DNA of 64,000 nt from Flavobacteriales bacterium (lineage in GTDB: Bacteria; Bacteroidota; Bacteroidia; Flavobacteriales_D; Parvicellaceae), in the NCBI GenBank assembly GCA_020635565.1, contig JACJZN010000006.1, positions 620,001 through 684,000 on the forward strand, given 5' to 3'. Of this stretch, positions 26,342 through 34,981 are shown in pieces. The notes beneath the pieces are model-generated. The model was not told where the DNA came from, made no database searches, and saw only the letters and a program-made list of their open reading frames with translations. Every line of letters begins with the position of its first letter. Position 1 is the first letter of the stretch. A program made the position numbers and the translations under genes.

Positions 26342-26998
26342 TTGAAGTACTTTTTTTACATAATTATTGCAACGACTTTGTCTTTGACAAGTTGCGATGA
26401 AAATGAATCTGAAGTTGTGAAAGATGTTCCCAAAGATGTTGAGATCATTGACCAGGAAACTTTTATAAAGATTTTCGCAGAGTCCCAGATAATAGAATCT
26501 CACATTTCTGTTCTTCGGATTTACCAACCCTATTATAAGGATAGTGTAGATTATTATTATAAAGGACTCTTCGAGAAGTATAGCATAACAACAGAAGACT
26601 ATTATTACTCTCTGAAAGAGTATTCAAAAGATCCCGTGGAAATGGATCAAATACTAACCGCTTCGATTCAATTACTTAAAGACATGGAAAAAGAACTAGG
26701 TGACGTTCAAGTTCCTAACCAAAGTCTAAATTCGTTGAGTAGACAACAGATTGGTGATATTGTTTTCGAAACTCCAATCAGTGATCTTCTCATAGAAGGT
26801 GAACCAATCATAGCTGGATATTTACAGGATTCACTTTTTGCTTATCTGGATAGTCTGCCTGAAATAGTAACAAGCAAAGGTTATAGTATGGAGTCAGTTA
26901 GATTCTCATTTGTGCTACATACCAGTAATAAAATGATGTATAATCAACTTCAGACCTTTCTTAAAGGTAAAAAGGATAATTCCACTTCAAACCTTTAA
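26342..26998 (+). CDS. DUF4296 lipoprotein
   Basis: 218 residues. A lipoprotein signal peptide with lipobox LTSC (Cys at about residue 18) is followed by a helical domain with LRIYQPYYKDSVDYYYKGLF and YYYSLKEY, which matches the DUF4296 family of Bacteroidota; function unknown. The start is a TTG at 26342 abutting the dihydroorotase stop; no ATG gives an intact signal peptide. The dihydroorotase-DUF4296 neighbourhood recurs in Flavobacteriia, which supports real coupling. Confidence 0.85.
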   Translation: MKYFFYIIIATTLSLTSCDENESEVVKDVPKDVEIIDQETFIKIFAESQIIESHISVLRIYQPYYKDSVDYYYKGLFEKYSITTEDYYYSLKEYSKDPVEMDQILTASIQLLKDMEKELGDVQVPNQSLNSLSRQQIGDIVFETPISDLLIEGEPIIAGYLQDSLFAYLDSLPEIVTSKGYSMESVRFSFVLHTSNKMMYNQLQTFLKGKKDNSTSNL

Positions 26999-27010
26999 TC
27001 CTTCTTAATA

Positions 27011-28309
27011 ATGCCCAACAACTCTAAGATCAAAACATTACTCTCAGAGAGAAAAAATATTTTTTTGGGAATGATCGGATTGATCCTCTTAGTTTTTGCA
27101 GGAATTAAAAGTTTTAATGAAGGTATGGATGCCAACGTGTACTTATATGCGTCCAAACAATTCTATCTAGGAGAAGACATATACAGTAATAATCCGTTTA
27201 ATCTTTATTTATACAGTCCCTTTTTTGCAGCACTACTCGGTCCATTCACACTTTTTGGTGATTTTGGCCGGGCACTTTGGGGAATATCTAACATGATTTT
27301 GTTTTTTCGACTTGCATTTGTCTTTCGCAATTTGATCACGGACAACTTAAATCTAACTAAAAAACAAACCAACTGGTGGATCTTTGGAACAATCATTATC
27401 AGCTTTGGAATGGTATTACATAATATAAGTCTAGGGCAAATCACCATTCTAATAGTATGGTTGACATTTGAAGGTCTATACCAGATACTTATCAAAAAGA
27501 AAAAAATAATAGGTGGAATTCTTCTCGGAATGGGAGTTGTTATTAAGATCATACCTCTCCTAGCCCTCTTCTATTTGGGATTAAAAAAAGAGGTCAAAGC
27601 GGGATTAATTTCAGGAGCGACCATCATTGCCTTACTATTCTTACCCGCTATATATGTTGGCTATCAAGGCAACATTGATCTTCTTAAAAACTGGGAAAAC
27701 ACGATCAATCCATCAGAGAAGTACGTCTTTGAATTTGACAATGGTACCTACTCACTCAATGCCGTGGTTGCTGCTTATTTCTTTGACTTCGAATCCTTCG
27801 ATGTTGAGCTTCCTACAAATCGTCCTCGACAAATCATGCCTTTATCTTATAAAGCGATCAATAGATTGTTATTGATATTGAGATTAATACTAGTGGCAGG
27901 GATCGTCTTCGTAGTTTTCTTTCGAAATTCGAAAATTAAAAGTCCCAACCTCAGATTCATTTGGGAAATTGCTTATCTCTGTCTGGCAACCGCATTGATC
28001 TTTCCTCATCAACAGAAATATGCAATGCTTTACTTCGTTCCAGCGGGCAGTTATTTCCTGATGTATTTCATTCTAAGCTTGAGATCGGGATGGAATACAA
28101 AAATTCACTTAAGAGCTATTAGCATCTTCTCATTGATGATCACTCTTTTGTTTACCATTCAGGGAAGAGATATTATTGGTAATGAAGCAACAGAATTCTT
28201 TGATGATTATCACACTTTCGGATTGATCAACTTGACAGCAGCTATTTTACTTATCATCATAAGACCAGAAACGGTAATGATTGAGACAAATCAGAATAAG
28301 ATTGTTTAG
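27011..28309 (+). CDS. GT87-like (DUF2029) membrane glycosyltransferase
   Basis: 432 residues with about ten membrane segments. A large polar loop after the first helix contains SFNEGMDANVYLYASKQF, and ISLGQITILIVWLTFEGL is the 'N/S-x-GQ' motif typical of DUF2029/GT87 mannosyltransferases. LLGMGVVIKIIPLL also fits the family. These GT-C enzymes use polyprenyl-phosphate-linked sugars at the outer face of the inner membrane, consistent with the GT2 gene upstream. The acceptor is unknown. Confidence 0.82.
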   Translation: MPNNSKIKTLLSERKNIFLGMIGLILLVFAGIKSFNEGMDANVYLYASKQFYLGEDIYSNNPFNLYLYSPFFAALLGPFTLFGDFGRALWGISNMILFFRLAFVFRNLITDNLNLTKKQTNWWIFGTIIISFGMVLHNISLGQITILIVWLTFEGLYQILIKKKKIIGGILLGMGVVIKIIPLLALFYLGLKKEVKAGLISGATIIALLFLPAIYVGYQGNIDLLKNWENTINPSEKYVFEFDNGTYSLNAVVAAYFFDFESFDVELPTNRPRQIMPLSYKAINRLLLILRLILVAGIVFVVFFRNSKIKSPNLRFIWEIAYLCLATALIFPHQQKYAMLYFVPAGSYFLMYFILSLRSGWNTKIHLRAISIFSLMITLLFTIQGRDIIGNEATEFFDDYHTFGLINLTAAILLIIIRPETVMIETNQNKIV

Positions 28310-28398
28310 TATTTATCCTTGTAAAAACAAATATCTCTTTATCCCTAGAGATTAAGCTTGACAAAATAAGATAAGTCTGCCCAACAGCTAAAATCGGA

Positions 28399-29709
28399 TT
28401 ACTTCTTTCTAAAGAATAAGCGTATTGGTACCCCTGTCAACTCAAAATGTTTTCTTAACTGATTCTCCAGAAATCGTTTATACGGATCTTTAATATACTG
28501 AGGAAGATTACAGAAGAATGCAAATGCAGGTGCGTGATTCGGCAACTGAGTAATGAACTTGATCTTAATAAATTTCCCTTTATATGAAGGCGGAGGATAG
28601 TTTTCTATTAACGGAAGCATCACCTCATTCAATTTACTAGTCGTGATCTTATTGGTTCTGTTTTGATATACTTCCATAGCCGTTTCCAGGGCTTTATGGA
28701 TTCTTTGTTTTGATAGCGCAGAAATAAACAAGATCGGAAGATCTGTAAAAGGAGCTAATTTCTCCTTGATCATTTCCTCATACTGCTTCATGGTATTCGC
28801 TTCCTTGTTCTCTACTTTATCCCACTTATTTACAAGAACCACAATTCCCTTTCTATTTTTTTCGATTACTGAAAATATGCTCATATCTTGCGCCTGTAAC
28901 CCCTCTTCTGCATCGATCATAAACAAACACACGTCACAATTTTCAATCGTGCGGATTGAACGCATTACAGAGTAGAATTCAATATCTTCATGAACCTTAG
29001 CTTTCTTTCTGATTCCTGCAGTATCCACTAGAATCATATCAAAACCGAACGCATTAAAATGCGTATCGATCGAATCTCTTGTAGTTCCCGAAATATCTGT
29101 CACAATATTTCTTTCTTTACCTAATAGAGCATTAGTCAAAGAGGATTTACCCACATTTGGTTTACCCACAATCGCTATTCTAGGAAGATCACTTTGATCT
29201 TCTTCTACTACATCTTCTGGCAGGGCCTTGATCAGATCATCTAATAATTCTCCTGTCCCAGCACCATTGATGGCAGAAATACTATATACTTCTCCCAAAC
29301 CAAAGTTGTAGAATTCAAACGAATCTACTTCTCTGTCATTATTATCTACTTTATTCGAAACGGTAAACACTGGTTTTTTAGTCTGTCTAAGCACGCTAGC
29401 AACCGCTTCATCCAAATCAGTTATACCTGTCTCTACATCTACTACGAAGATCACCACATTACATTCTTCGATAGCGATCAACACTTGTTTTCTGATCTCA
29501 TCTTCAAAAATATCATCCGAACCTTTCACAAATCCCCCAGTATCTACTACTGAGAATTCTCTTCCACCCCATTCAGACTTACCGTAATGTCTGTCTCTTG
29601 TTACTCCACTCGTTTCCTGAACAATTGCTCTTCTCGTTTTTGTAAGACGGTTAAAAAGCGTTGATTTACCCACATTAGGTCTTCCTACTATTGCAACTAA
29701 ATTCCCCAT
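28399..29709 (-). CDS. der: Ribosome biogenesis GTPase Der (EngA)
   Basis: 436 residues with two tandem G domains, GRPNVGKST (8-16) and GKPNVGKSS (about 181-189), each with its DTGG/DTAG and NKVD/NKWD motifs, then a C-terminal KH-like domain ending [15 protein letters not shown]. It acts in 50S subunit maturation. The start overlaps the era stop as TAATG. Confidence 0.97.
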   Translation of the reverse strand: MGNLVAIVGRPNVGKSTLFNRLTKTRRAIVQETSGVTRDRHYGKSEWGGREFSVVDTGGFVKGSDDIFEDEIRKQVLIAIEECNVVIFVVDVETGITDLDEAVASVLRQTKKPVFTVSNKVDNNDREVDSFEFYNFGLGEVYSISAINGAGTGELLDDLIKALPEDVVEEDQSDLPRIAIVGKPNVGKSSLTNALLGKERNIVTDISGTTRDSIDTHFNAFGFDMILVDTAGIRKKAKVHEDIEFYSVMRSIRTIENCDVCLFMIDAEEGLQAQDMSIFSVIEKNRKGIVVLVNKWDKVENKEANTMKQYEEMIKEKLAPFTDLPILFISALSKQRIHKALETAMEVYQNRTNKITTSKLNEVMLPLIENYPPPSYKGKFIKIKFITQLPNHAPAFAFFCNLPQYIKDPYKRFLENQLRKHFELTGVPIRLFFRKK

Positions 29710-30587
29710 TATTGATACCCAAATTTACGTAGTTCTGTTTCTTTATCCCTCCAGTCCTTGTCCACTTTCACATAAAGATCCAAGAATACTTTTGATCCAA
29801 TGAACTGCTCCAGATCCTTTCTAGCTTCTGTTCCAACCTTTTTCAATTTTGCTCCCTGCTGTCCAATGATGATTGGTTTTTGAGAACTTCTTGAAACATA
29901 AATGATCGCTCTAATCTCTACAATATTCGGCTTCTCTTTATACAATTCGACTTCTACTTCTGTAGAATAAGGGACCTCTTTAGTGTAGTTTTCAAAGATC
30001 TTCTCCCGAATGATCTCTGACACAAAAAACCTCATCGGTTTGTCTGTCAATTCATCCTTAGGAAAGAATGGTGGACTTTCAGGCAGCAATTCCAATAATT
30101 TTGGAAAGATGAAATCTGTACTGAACCCATGCAAGGCACTGATCGGGAGGATCTCAGCTCTTGGGATTAGCTTCTTCCAATTTTCAATGGCTTGAAGCAA
30201 TTTTTCTTCATCAGTACTCAGATCCACTTTATTGACCAAAACCAGAACTGGTGCGGAGTGATTTTGAATTCTCTCCAAAGTTTCCTTATGCGCAGTTTGC
30301 TTTTCAAAAATATCTGTTACCAATAATATAACATCGGCATCAGTAATCGCTGTACTCACGAAAGACATCATGTTTTCATGAAGCTTATAGCTAGGATCCA
30401 ACACACCTGGCGTATCGCTGAAGACGATCTGATAATCTTCCTCATTCACAATTCCCATGATGCGATGACGTGTAGTTTGCTTCTTACTCGTAATAATCGA
30501 CAAACGCTCCCCCACCAAACGATTCATCAATGTTGACTTACCAACGTTTGGACTACCAATGATATTTACAAAACCAGCTTTATGCAT
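29709..30587 (-). CDS. era: GTPase Era
   Basis: 292 residues. G1 GSPNVGKST (11-19), G3 DTPG, G4 NKVD and G5 SAL precede a C-terminal KH domain with the RNA-binding loop [11 protein letters not shown]. It binds the 3' end of 16S rRNA during 30S assembly. It is the first gene of an era-der operon. Its promoter element lies so close to the ATG that the transcript may be leaderless. Confidence 0.97.
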   Translation of the reverse strand: MHKAGFVNIIGSPNVGKSTLMNRLVGERLSIITSKKQTTRHRIMGIVNEEDYQIVFSDTPGVLDPSYKLHENMMSFVSTAITDADVILLVTDIFEKQTAHKETLERIQNHSAPVLVLVNKVDLSTDEEKLLQAIENWKKLIPRAEILPISALHGFSTDFIFPKLLELLPESPPFFPKDELTDKPMRFFVSEIIREKIFENYTKEVPYSTEVEVELYKEKPNIVEIRAIIYVSRSSQKPIIIGQQGAKLKKVGTEARKDLEQFIGSKVFLDLYVKVDKDWRDKETELRKFGYQ

Positions 30588-30594
30588 AAGAGCG

Positions 30595-30602
30595 CAAAGG
30601 TA
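30595..30602 (-). promoter_or_regulatory. Candidate -7 promoter element for era-der
   Basis: TACCTTTG on the minus strand, an exact TAnnTTTG match, with seven bases between it and the era ATG. A TTTG further upstream is 26 bases away, longer than the usual spacing. Confidence 0.55.
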
Positions 30603-30637
30603 ACTTCATTTTTTTAAATGGTTAATAACAAAATGGT

Positions 30638-30645
30638 TAACTTTG
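30638..30645 (+). promoter_or_regulatory. Candidate -7 promoter element for the 94-aa lipoprotein
   Basis: TAACTTTG, an exact TAnnTTTG match, ends five bases before the ATG at 30651. Because it lies inside the longest possible reading frame, it argues for the downstream start. Confidence 0.5.
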
Positions 30646-30650
30646 GTAGG

Positions 30651-30935
30651 ATGAAGAAGAATCTATTTTACGTAATTCCAATTTTCAGTATTTTATTACT
30701 GTCTTCCTGTGCAGCCATGTTCAATGGTGCGGTTTTACCCAATCAATGTAAGAGATGTGCAGTGTATAATACCATGACAAGTGATACTCTTGAGATTTTC
30801 GATGGCTGCGGAAGTGAGAATACCCGGTTAGAAGAAAATGCTAAAATTAGTGCTTTCGATTACATGAAGTCGACTGGAAACTGCAATATTGATGTTTATT
30901 GCAAATCATGGAAAAAGGCACCTGAAGAAGAATAA
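30651..30935 (+). CDS. Small lipoprotein, function unknown
   Basis: 94 residues from the ATG at 30651. An in-frame ATG at 30618 exists, but the promoter-like TAACTTTG lies between the two, and the downstream start gives a textbook lipoprotein signal peptide (MKKNLFYV..., lipobox LSSC). The mature part is short with five further cysteines, including KRC, DGCG, GNC and VYC, which could form disulfides. I recognise no domain. It sits divergent from era and upstream of a T9SS protein gene. Confidence 0.7.
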   Translation: MKKNLFYVIPIFSILLLSSCAAMFNGAVLPNQCKRCAVYNTMTSDTLEIFDGCGSENTRLEENAKISAFDYMKSTGNCNIDVYCKSWKKAPEEE

Positions 30936-30987
30936 TAACAGACAACCTTTTTATTATTTATTAGTTACTACAACAAAACCACAAACT

Positions 30988-31857
30988 ATGAAAAAAATCT
31001 ACCTATTACTACTTGGAATTATGTTGTCATTTGGGCTATCTGCTCAATTGAATAACATGGGCTTGAATGACTGGACTGCCGGATTTGGATATGATGATCC
31101 TGATGGTTGGACCACGGTAAATCAATATGCAGCTTTTATCTCGGTGAGTCCAAGTGTTCTTAAGATCACTTCAAACGTTTCTGAAGGAACAGCTGCTGCT
31201 GAAATGTTCACTCAGCCGTGTCCTAACTGCTCAAGTTTTGGTGCTCCTGATACCCTACCTGGTGCGTTGATCCAACAAACTGGATATTATTCAAATACTG
31301 TAACTGACTTTGTTTTTGACTATCAGTATGAGCCCGTAAATGGTGATTGGGGTGCTGCATTTGTTGAACTAACCGTTTGGGATGCGGTTAATGATACTGC
31401 TATCGTGATTGCTGAAGCTGCCGATACAATTGGGGCAACAGTTACAACTTGGACAACTAGAACAATTCCTTTTGTTTTCAACTCTACTACTTTAATGCCT
31501 GATTCTATCAAGATTTATTTCGTTTCGAGCGCAAGAGACCTAGCGCAGGATCCTACTTTTCCACCTGTACAGGATGGATCTACATTGAGAATTGACAATG
31601 TAAAGATCATTGATCCTGCTTCTGCAAGTGTTGAAGAATACGAATCTCCAATTGAAGTGTTTGTTTATCAAAGAATCATTACAATCAATGCAGCAAGTAC
31701 TTCAGTTATGCCTTATGAAATTGTAGACTTAACCGGTAAAGTGGTGATGTCTGGAAAAACTTCATCCAGCACTACTCAAATCAATGCGGAGCATTTAAGA
31801 TCTGGAGTATACTTGGTGTCTGTAGGAGATCAGGTGAAAAAAGTGATCATGGAGTAA
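30988..31857 (+). CDS. Secreted protein with T9SS type A sorting domain
   Basis: 289 residues from the ATG at 30988; the frame is open further upstream but only this start gives the signal peptide (MKKIYLLLLG... to LSAQ). The body looks like a carbohydrate-binding or PCMD-type beta-sandwich: GLNDWTAGFGYDDPDGWTT, FDYQYEPVNGDWGAAFVEL and DGSTLRIDNVKI, a pattern seen in Bacteroidota secreted proteins. The C-terminal ~70 residues form the sorting domain, with YEIVDLTGKVVMSG and LRSGVYLVSVGDQVKKVIME. An intrinsic terminator follows. Confidence 0.85.
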   Translation: MKKIYLLLLGIMLSFGLSAQLNNMGLNDWTAGFGYDDPDGWTTVNQYAAFISVSPSVLKITSNVSEGTAAAEMFTQPCPNCSSFGAPDTLPGALIQQTGYYSNTVTDFVFDYQYEPVNGDWGAAFVELTVWDAVNDTAIVIAEAADTIGATVTTWTTRTIPFVFNSTTLMPDSIKIYFVSSARDLAQDPTFPPVQDGSTLRIDNVKIIDPASASVEEYESPIEVFVYQRIITINAASTSVMPYEIVDLTGKVVMSGKTSSSTTQINAEHLRSGVYLVSVGDQVKKVIME

Positions 31858-31876
31858 TCTTATTAAGATCTCATTT

Positions 31877-31908
31877 AAAAAGGCTATCTCATGGAGGTAG
31901 CCTTTTTT
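31877..31908. terminator. Bidirectional intrinsic terminator
   Basis: Inverted repeat AAAAAGGCTA (31877-31886) and TAGCCTTTTTT (31898-31908). On the plus strand it ends the T9SS gene. On the minus strand it overlaps the stop of the convergent barrel-like gene, with a T-run on each side. Confidence 0.85.
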
Positions 31909-32485
31909 ATTCCATTGGATTCAGATTAAAAACAATCGAAAAATTGATCCTACCATCATCTACATTCAAGAGATGATCCTGAAAATACATGTAGCCGACT
32001 TTGAAGAATACGTTATCATGAACATTGGCACACACACCAGCAAAAGGAGCTGCAACCCAATGATTATCAGCGTCATTTCGTGTTCCGGAATAGTTCCCCA
32101 TTAAAAAACCACCTCTCAATCCTGCATAAAACTGAATATGCGCATTTTTGATCCCAAAGTGCCCAAATCGTTTATCCAGATCTAAAAAGATCAAATATTT
32201 ACGCTCCAAATATTGACGAACCAAATTGGAATCATCTATCAATTGGATCTTCTTTCTAAATGGTCTGAATTGAAAACCCAGGCGAACTCCCCATTGGTAA
32301 CCTACATCTTCAATTCCTCCAGATAAACCTGTATACCAATCATCCGTATTGAAATCATTATTCAATGAAAACGAGGGGACGATCGCAAAATCCTGATTAT
32401 ACTTTTCCTTCCAGTCTCCTTGTCCAAATAGACCGATCGAGTATAAAATAAACCCAATAACTAATATCGTTGTCTGTTTTTTCAC
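31907..32485 (-). CDS. Secreted or outer-membrane protein, barrel-like, function unknown
   Basis: 192 residues starting at a GTG (32485). The signal peptide ends near GLFGQ, then alternating beta-type segments follow: YQWGVRLGFQFRPF, IQFYAGLRGGFLMG, FAGVCANVHDNVFFKVGYMYF and a final strand INFSIVFNLNPME. A small outer-membrane beta-barrel is likely. No named family recognised. It is convergent with the preceding T9SS gene and shares its terminator. Confidence 0.7.
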   Translation of the reverse strand: MKKQTTILVIGFILYSIGLFGQGDWKEKYNQDFAIVPSFSLNNDFNTDDWYTGLSGGIEDVGYQWGVRLGFQFRPFRKKIQLIDDSNLVRQYLERKYLIFLDLDKRFGHFGIKNAHIQFYAGLRGGFLMGNYSGTRNDADNHWVAAPFAGVCANVHDNVFFKVGYMYFQDHLLNVDDGRINFSIVFNLNPME

Positions 32486-32510
32486 ACCCTAAAAATACGG
32501 GTAATTAGAA

Positions 32511-32518
32511 TATCTTTG
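32511..32518 (+). promoter_or_regulatory. Candidate -7 promoter element for the BatA-like gene
   Basis: TATCTTTG, an exact TAnnTTTG match, 57 bases before the ATG at 32576. A second one-mismatch copy (GATATTTG, 32549-32556) is closer to the gene. Confidence 0.4.
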
Positions 32519-32575
32519 ATCGATCTTTCGTTATTGCTCAATAAATACGATATTTGAAACTACTAAAGTAAGGGA

Positions 32576-34630
32576 ATGAAGTTGTTGTATCCAGAATATC
32601 TGTGGGGGTTGCTTGCATTGAGCATTCCGATAATTATTCACCTTTTCAATTTCAGAAAATTCCAGAAAGTTTACTTTTCCAGTATCGATCTCCTAAAGGA
32701 AGTTAAATTGGAAACCAAATCCAAGTCGAGACTAAAGCATTTGATCATTTTAATACTCAGGTTACTTGCATTAACTGCTTTGATCTTTGCTTTTGCTCAA
32801 CCTTACATCCCTATTAATCAGGAAGAGAGATATGGAGAAAATGTAGTTTCTATTTTCATTGACAATAGCCATAGTATGGACTCTAAGGGAGTGAATGGTT
32901 ATCGACTGGAATTAGCAAAAGAACAGGCCGAGGCTATCATTTCCAATTACGGTGCAACTGACCTTTTTCAAGTCATTACAAATGATTTTGAAGGTAGACA
33001 TCAACGATTATACAACAAGCAGGAAGCCATTCAACTGATCAATGAGATCACCCCTTCCTTCCAATCAAAAACATTTAGTGAGATCTATTCGCGTCAAAGT
33101 GATCTACTAAAGAATGAAAATGCCAATAAGTTTGCTTATTGGTTATCCGACTTTCAGGAATATACTTGCGATTTTGATCAGATTGAAGTCGATAGTTCAT
33201 TAGCGCTTTTTGGAATTCCATACGAAAATGCTCAAAGTCAAAATCTTTACATTGACAGTATTTGGTTTGAAACACCTGTTCGCAAATCAGGCGTGGAAGA
33301 CAAAGTTCATGCTTTGGTGATCAATGAAGGAGAGAAAGAACTGGACTTTAAATTGAATCTTAGCATCAATGACAACAATCAAGCATTTGTTAATTTCACC
33401 ATTGCTCCCGGACAAAAGTTGAAATGCGAAATTCCTTATACTGTACACACTAACGGAGTACAACACGCAGAACTTTCCTTGGCAGATTACCCAGATGCCA
33501 GTCTGACTTTTGACGATGACTACTTTTTCTCCTATTTTATTCAGCCATCTGTGAGAATTCTACACTTGCATAATGGAGAATACATGAATGATAGTTCTGG
33601 ATATTTTGGAGCTCTTTATGGGACTGACCCTGATTTTTTCTTCAAGAATGAACAGCTTTCGACTTTCGACTTTTCGACATTAAGTTCTTTCGATCTGATA
33701 ATTCTTGATGACATTCCATCCTTTTCAAAAGGATTGGTTAGTGAAATGAAATCTTTCTATGAAGCAGGTGGAAGTATCTGCATCTATCCATCTTCAAACG
33801 CAAATATTGGTTCATACAATGAATTAATACAACCCATTTCTTCCATGACGCTATCTCCTTTGGTAACGGCTCAAAATAAGGTTAGTGCTTTAAATAGAGA
33901 GCACCCATTATTTGACGGGATTTTTGAAACAATTCCTACCAACGTAGACCTTCCAAAAGTAAATCTCTCTTACCCGATCGGAATACCTAGCTCAAGTTAC
34001 TCGGTAGCTTTATTTACATTGCAAGACGGTAAACCATTCATAGCTTTCAGTAGTTCATTAAAAGGAAGTGTTTCGATTTGTAGTTCTCCACTTAATGATG
34101 ATGCAACGAACTGGGCTAAGCACGCCTTGTTTGTTCCAACAATGCTTCGAATAGCTGAATTCAGTAAATTCAGACCAAGGTATGACTACATTATTGGTGA
34201 AGACATCACCGTTGATGCTCCATCCACCATCACGATCTCTGATAACGTTGCTATACAATCCACTTCTGATGAATTTACTTTCATGCCAGAAGTGAAGATC
34301 ACTAATCAGAGTTCTAACTTTATTGTACATGACCAGATCAAATCTGCCGGGCACTATGATGTAATTGTCAATGAGGAACTTTCTGATGGCTTAGCATTTA
34401 ACTACAGTCGCGATGAATCTCAACTTAACTTTCTCAACTCAGATAATTTGACAAACGCTCTTTCTAACTCTGATCTTAATGGTTATTTTCAGATAATTTC
34501 CGGTGCAGACAGCAGTGAAGGAATCGAATTAGCAAGTGTAGTGAATGGTAAGAAATATTGGTGGCATCTCATTATAGCAGCACTGATCTTTCTAGCGTTG
34601 GAGATTGCCGTATATCGCTTATTTCGTTAA
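32576..34630 (+). CDS. BatA-domain membrane protein with vWA-like region
   Basis: 684 residues. The N-terminus is the BatA/'aerotolerance regulator' type: LWGLLALSIPIIIHLFNFRK, an amphipathic segment with LLKEVKLETKSKSRLKH, and a second helix (LIILILRLLALTALIFAFAQPY). A von Willebrand A-like domain begins SIFIDNSHSMDS, near a MIDAS DxSxS. A periplasmic beta-rich part follows, then a last membrane helix close to the C-terminus (WWHLIIAALIFLALEIAVYRLF). Such proteins are membrane complex components with unclear roles. The stop is immediately followed by the convergent gene's stop. Confidence 0.85.
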   Translation: MKLLYPEYLWGLLALSIPIIIHLFNFRKFQKVYFSSIDLLKEVKLETKSKSRLKHLIILILRLLALTALIFAFAQPYIPINQEERYGENVVSIFIDNSHSMDSKGVNGYRLELAKEQAEAIISNYGATDLFQVITNDFEGRHQRLYNKQEAIQLINEITPSFQSKTFSEIYSRQSDLLKNENANKFAYWLSDFQEYTCDFDQIEVDSSLALFGIPYENAQSQNLYIDSIWFETPVRKSGVEDKVHALVINEGEKELDFKLNLSINDNNQAFVNFTIAPGQKLKCEIPYTVHTNGVQHAELSLADYPDASLTFDDDYFFSYFIQPSVRILHLHNGEYMNDSSGYFGALYGTDPDFFFKNEQLSTFDFSTLSSFDLIILDDIPSFSKGLVSEMKSFYEAGGSICIYPSSNANIGSYNELIQPISSMTLSPLVTAQNKVSALNREHPLFDGIFETIPTNVDLPKVNLSYPIGIPSSSYSVALFTLQDGKPFIAFSSSLKGSVSICSSPLNDDATNWAKHALFVPTMLRIAEFSKFRPRYDYIIGEDITVDAPSTITISDNVAIQSTSDEFTFMPEVKITNQSSNFIVHDQIKSAGHYDVIVNEELSDGLAFNYSRDESQLNFLNSDNLTNALSNSDLNGYFQIISGADSSEGIELASVVNGKKYWWHLIIAALIFLALEIAVYRLFR

Positions 34631-34981
34631 CTAATCTGGTTTTACAGGACCTGTAAACTCCTTTTTTTTCTTATCACCGACAAACTTTACGACAGCCTTC
34701 CAATGCATCATTTCAGGTGAATGGGATAATGTGACATGCTTCTCCAAATCAATTACTTTGCTCCCAGACTCACTGTAGATTACACTTCCCCATCTGTTCA
34801 AAATCTCGAATTTCTTCACTTCAAAATCACATTGAGAGGTAAGCGATACCAAATAATTTTTTGATTCATTTTGTTCCGTTGAATCAAGAGAGGATTCAAT
34901 TAGCTCAATGTGACAATCAGACTGACCAAATGAACCTACAGAAAATAATCCAAGACCGAATAAAAGGATAAATTTCATCAT
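34631..34981 (-). CDS. Small secreted protein with a T9SS type B-like motif
   Basis: 116 residues. A signal peptide (MMKFILL... ending GSFGQ) is followed by a short domain whose core, KFEILNRWGSVIYSESG, matches the central strand of 'gliding motility-associated' (type B) sorting domains, which read F-x-I-x-N-R-W-G. The domain's usual opening NxFSPNxDGxND and its C-terminal end are missing, so this may be a divergent stand-alone copy and not a sorting signal. It overlaps mltG by four bases (ATGA). Confidence 0.7.
   Translation of the reverse strand: MMKFILLFGLGLFSVGSFGQSDCHIELIESSLDSTEQNESKNYLVSLTSQCDFEVKKFEILNRWGSVIYSESGSKVIDLEKHVTLSHSPEMMHWKAVVKFVGDKKKKEFTGPVKPD
34641..34669 (+). terminator. 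Intrinsic terminator for the BatA-like gene, inside the convergent gene
   Basis: TTTACAG/CTGTAAA (34641-34647 and 34651-34657) with a three-base loop, then eight T at 34662-34669. It follows the plus-strand stop at 34630 and lies within the 3' coding end of the minus-strand 116-aa gene. Confidence 0.6.

Noticed and set aside
28330..28375. Hairpin ATCTCT/AGAGAT between the GT87-like gene and der as a terminator
   Set aside because: The stem is six AT-rich pairs with an eight-base loop and no T-run on either strand.
30618..30650. Upstream in-frame ATG as the start of the small lipoprotein
   Set aside because: A TAACTTTG promoter element lies between it and the next ATG, and only the downstream start gives a normal lipoprotein signal peptide.
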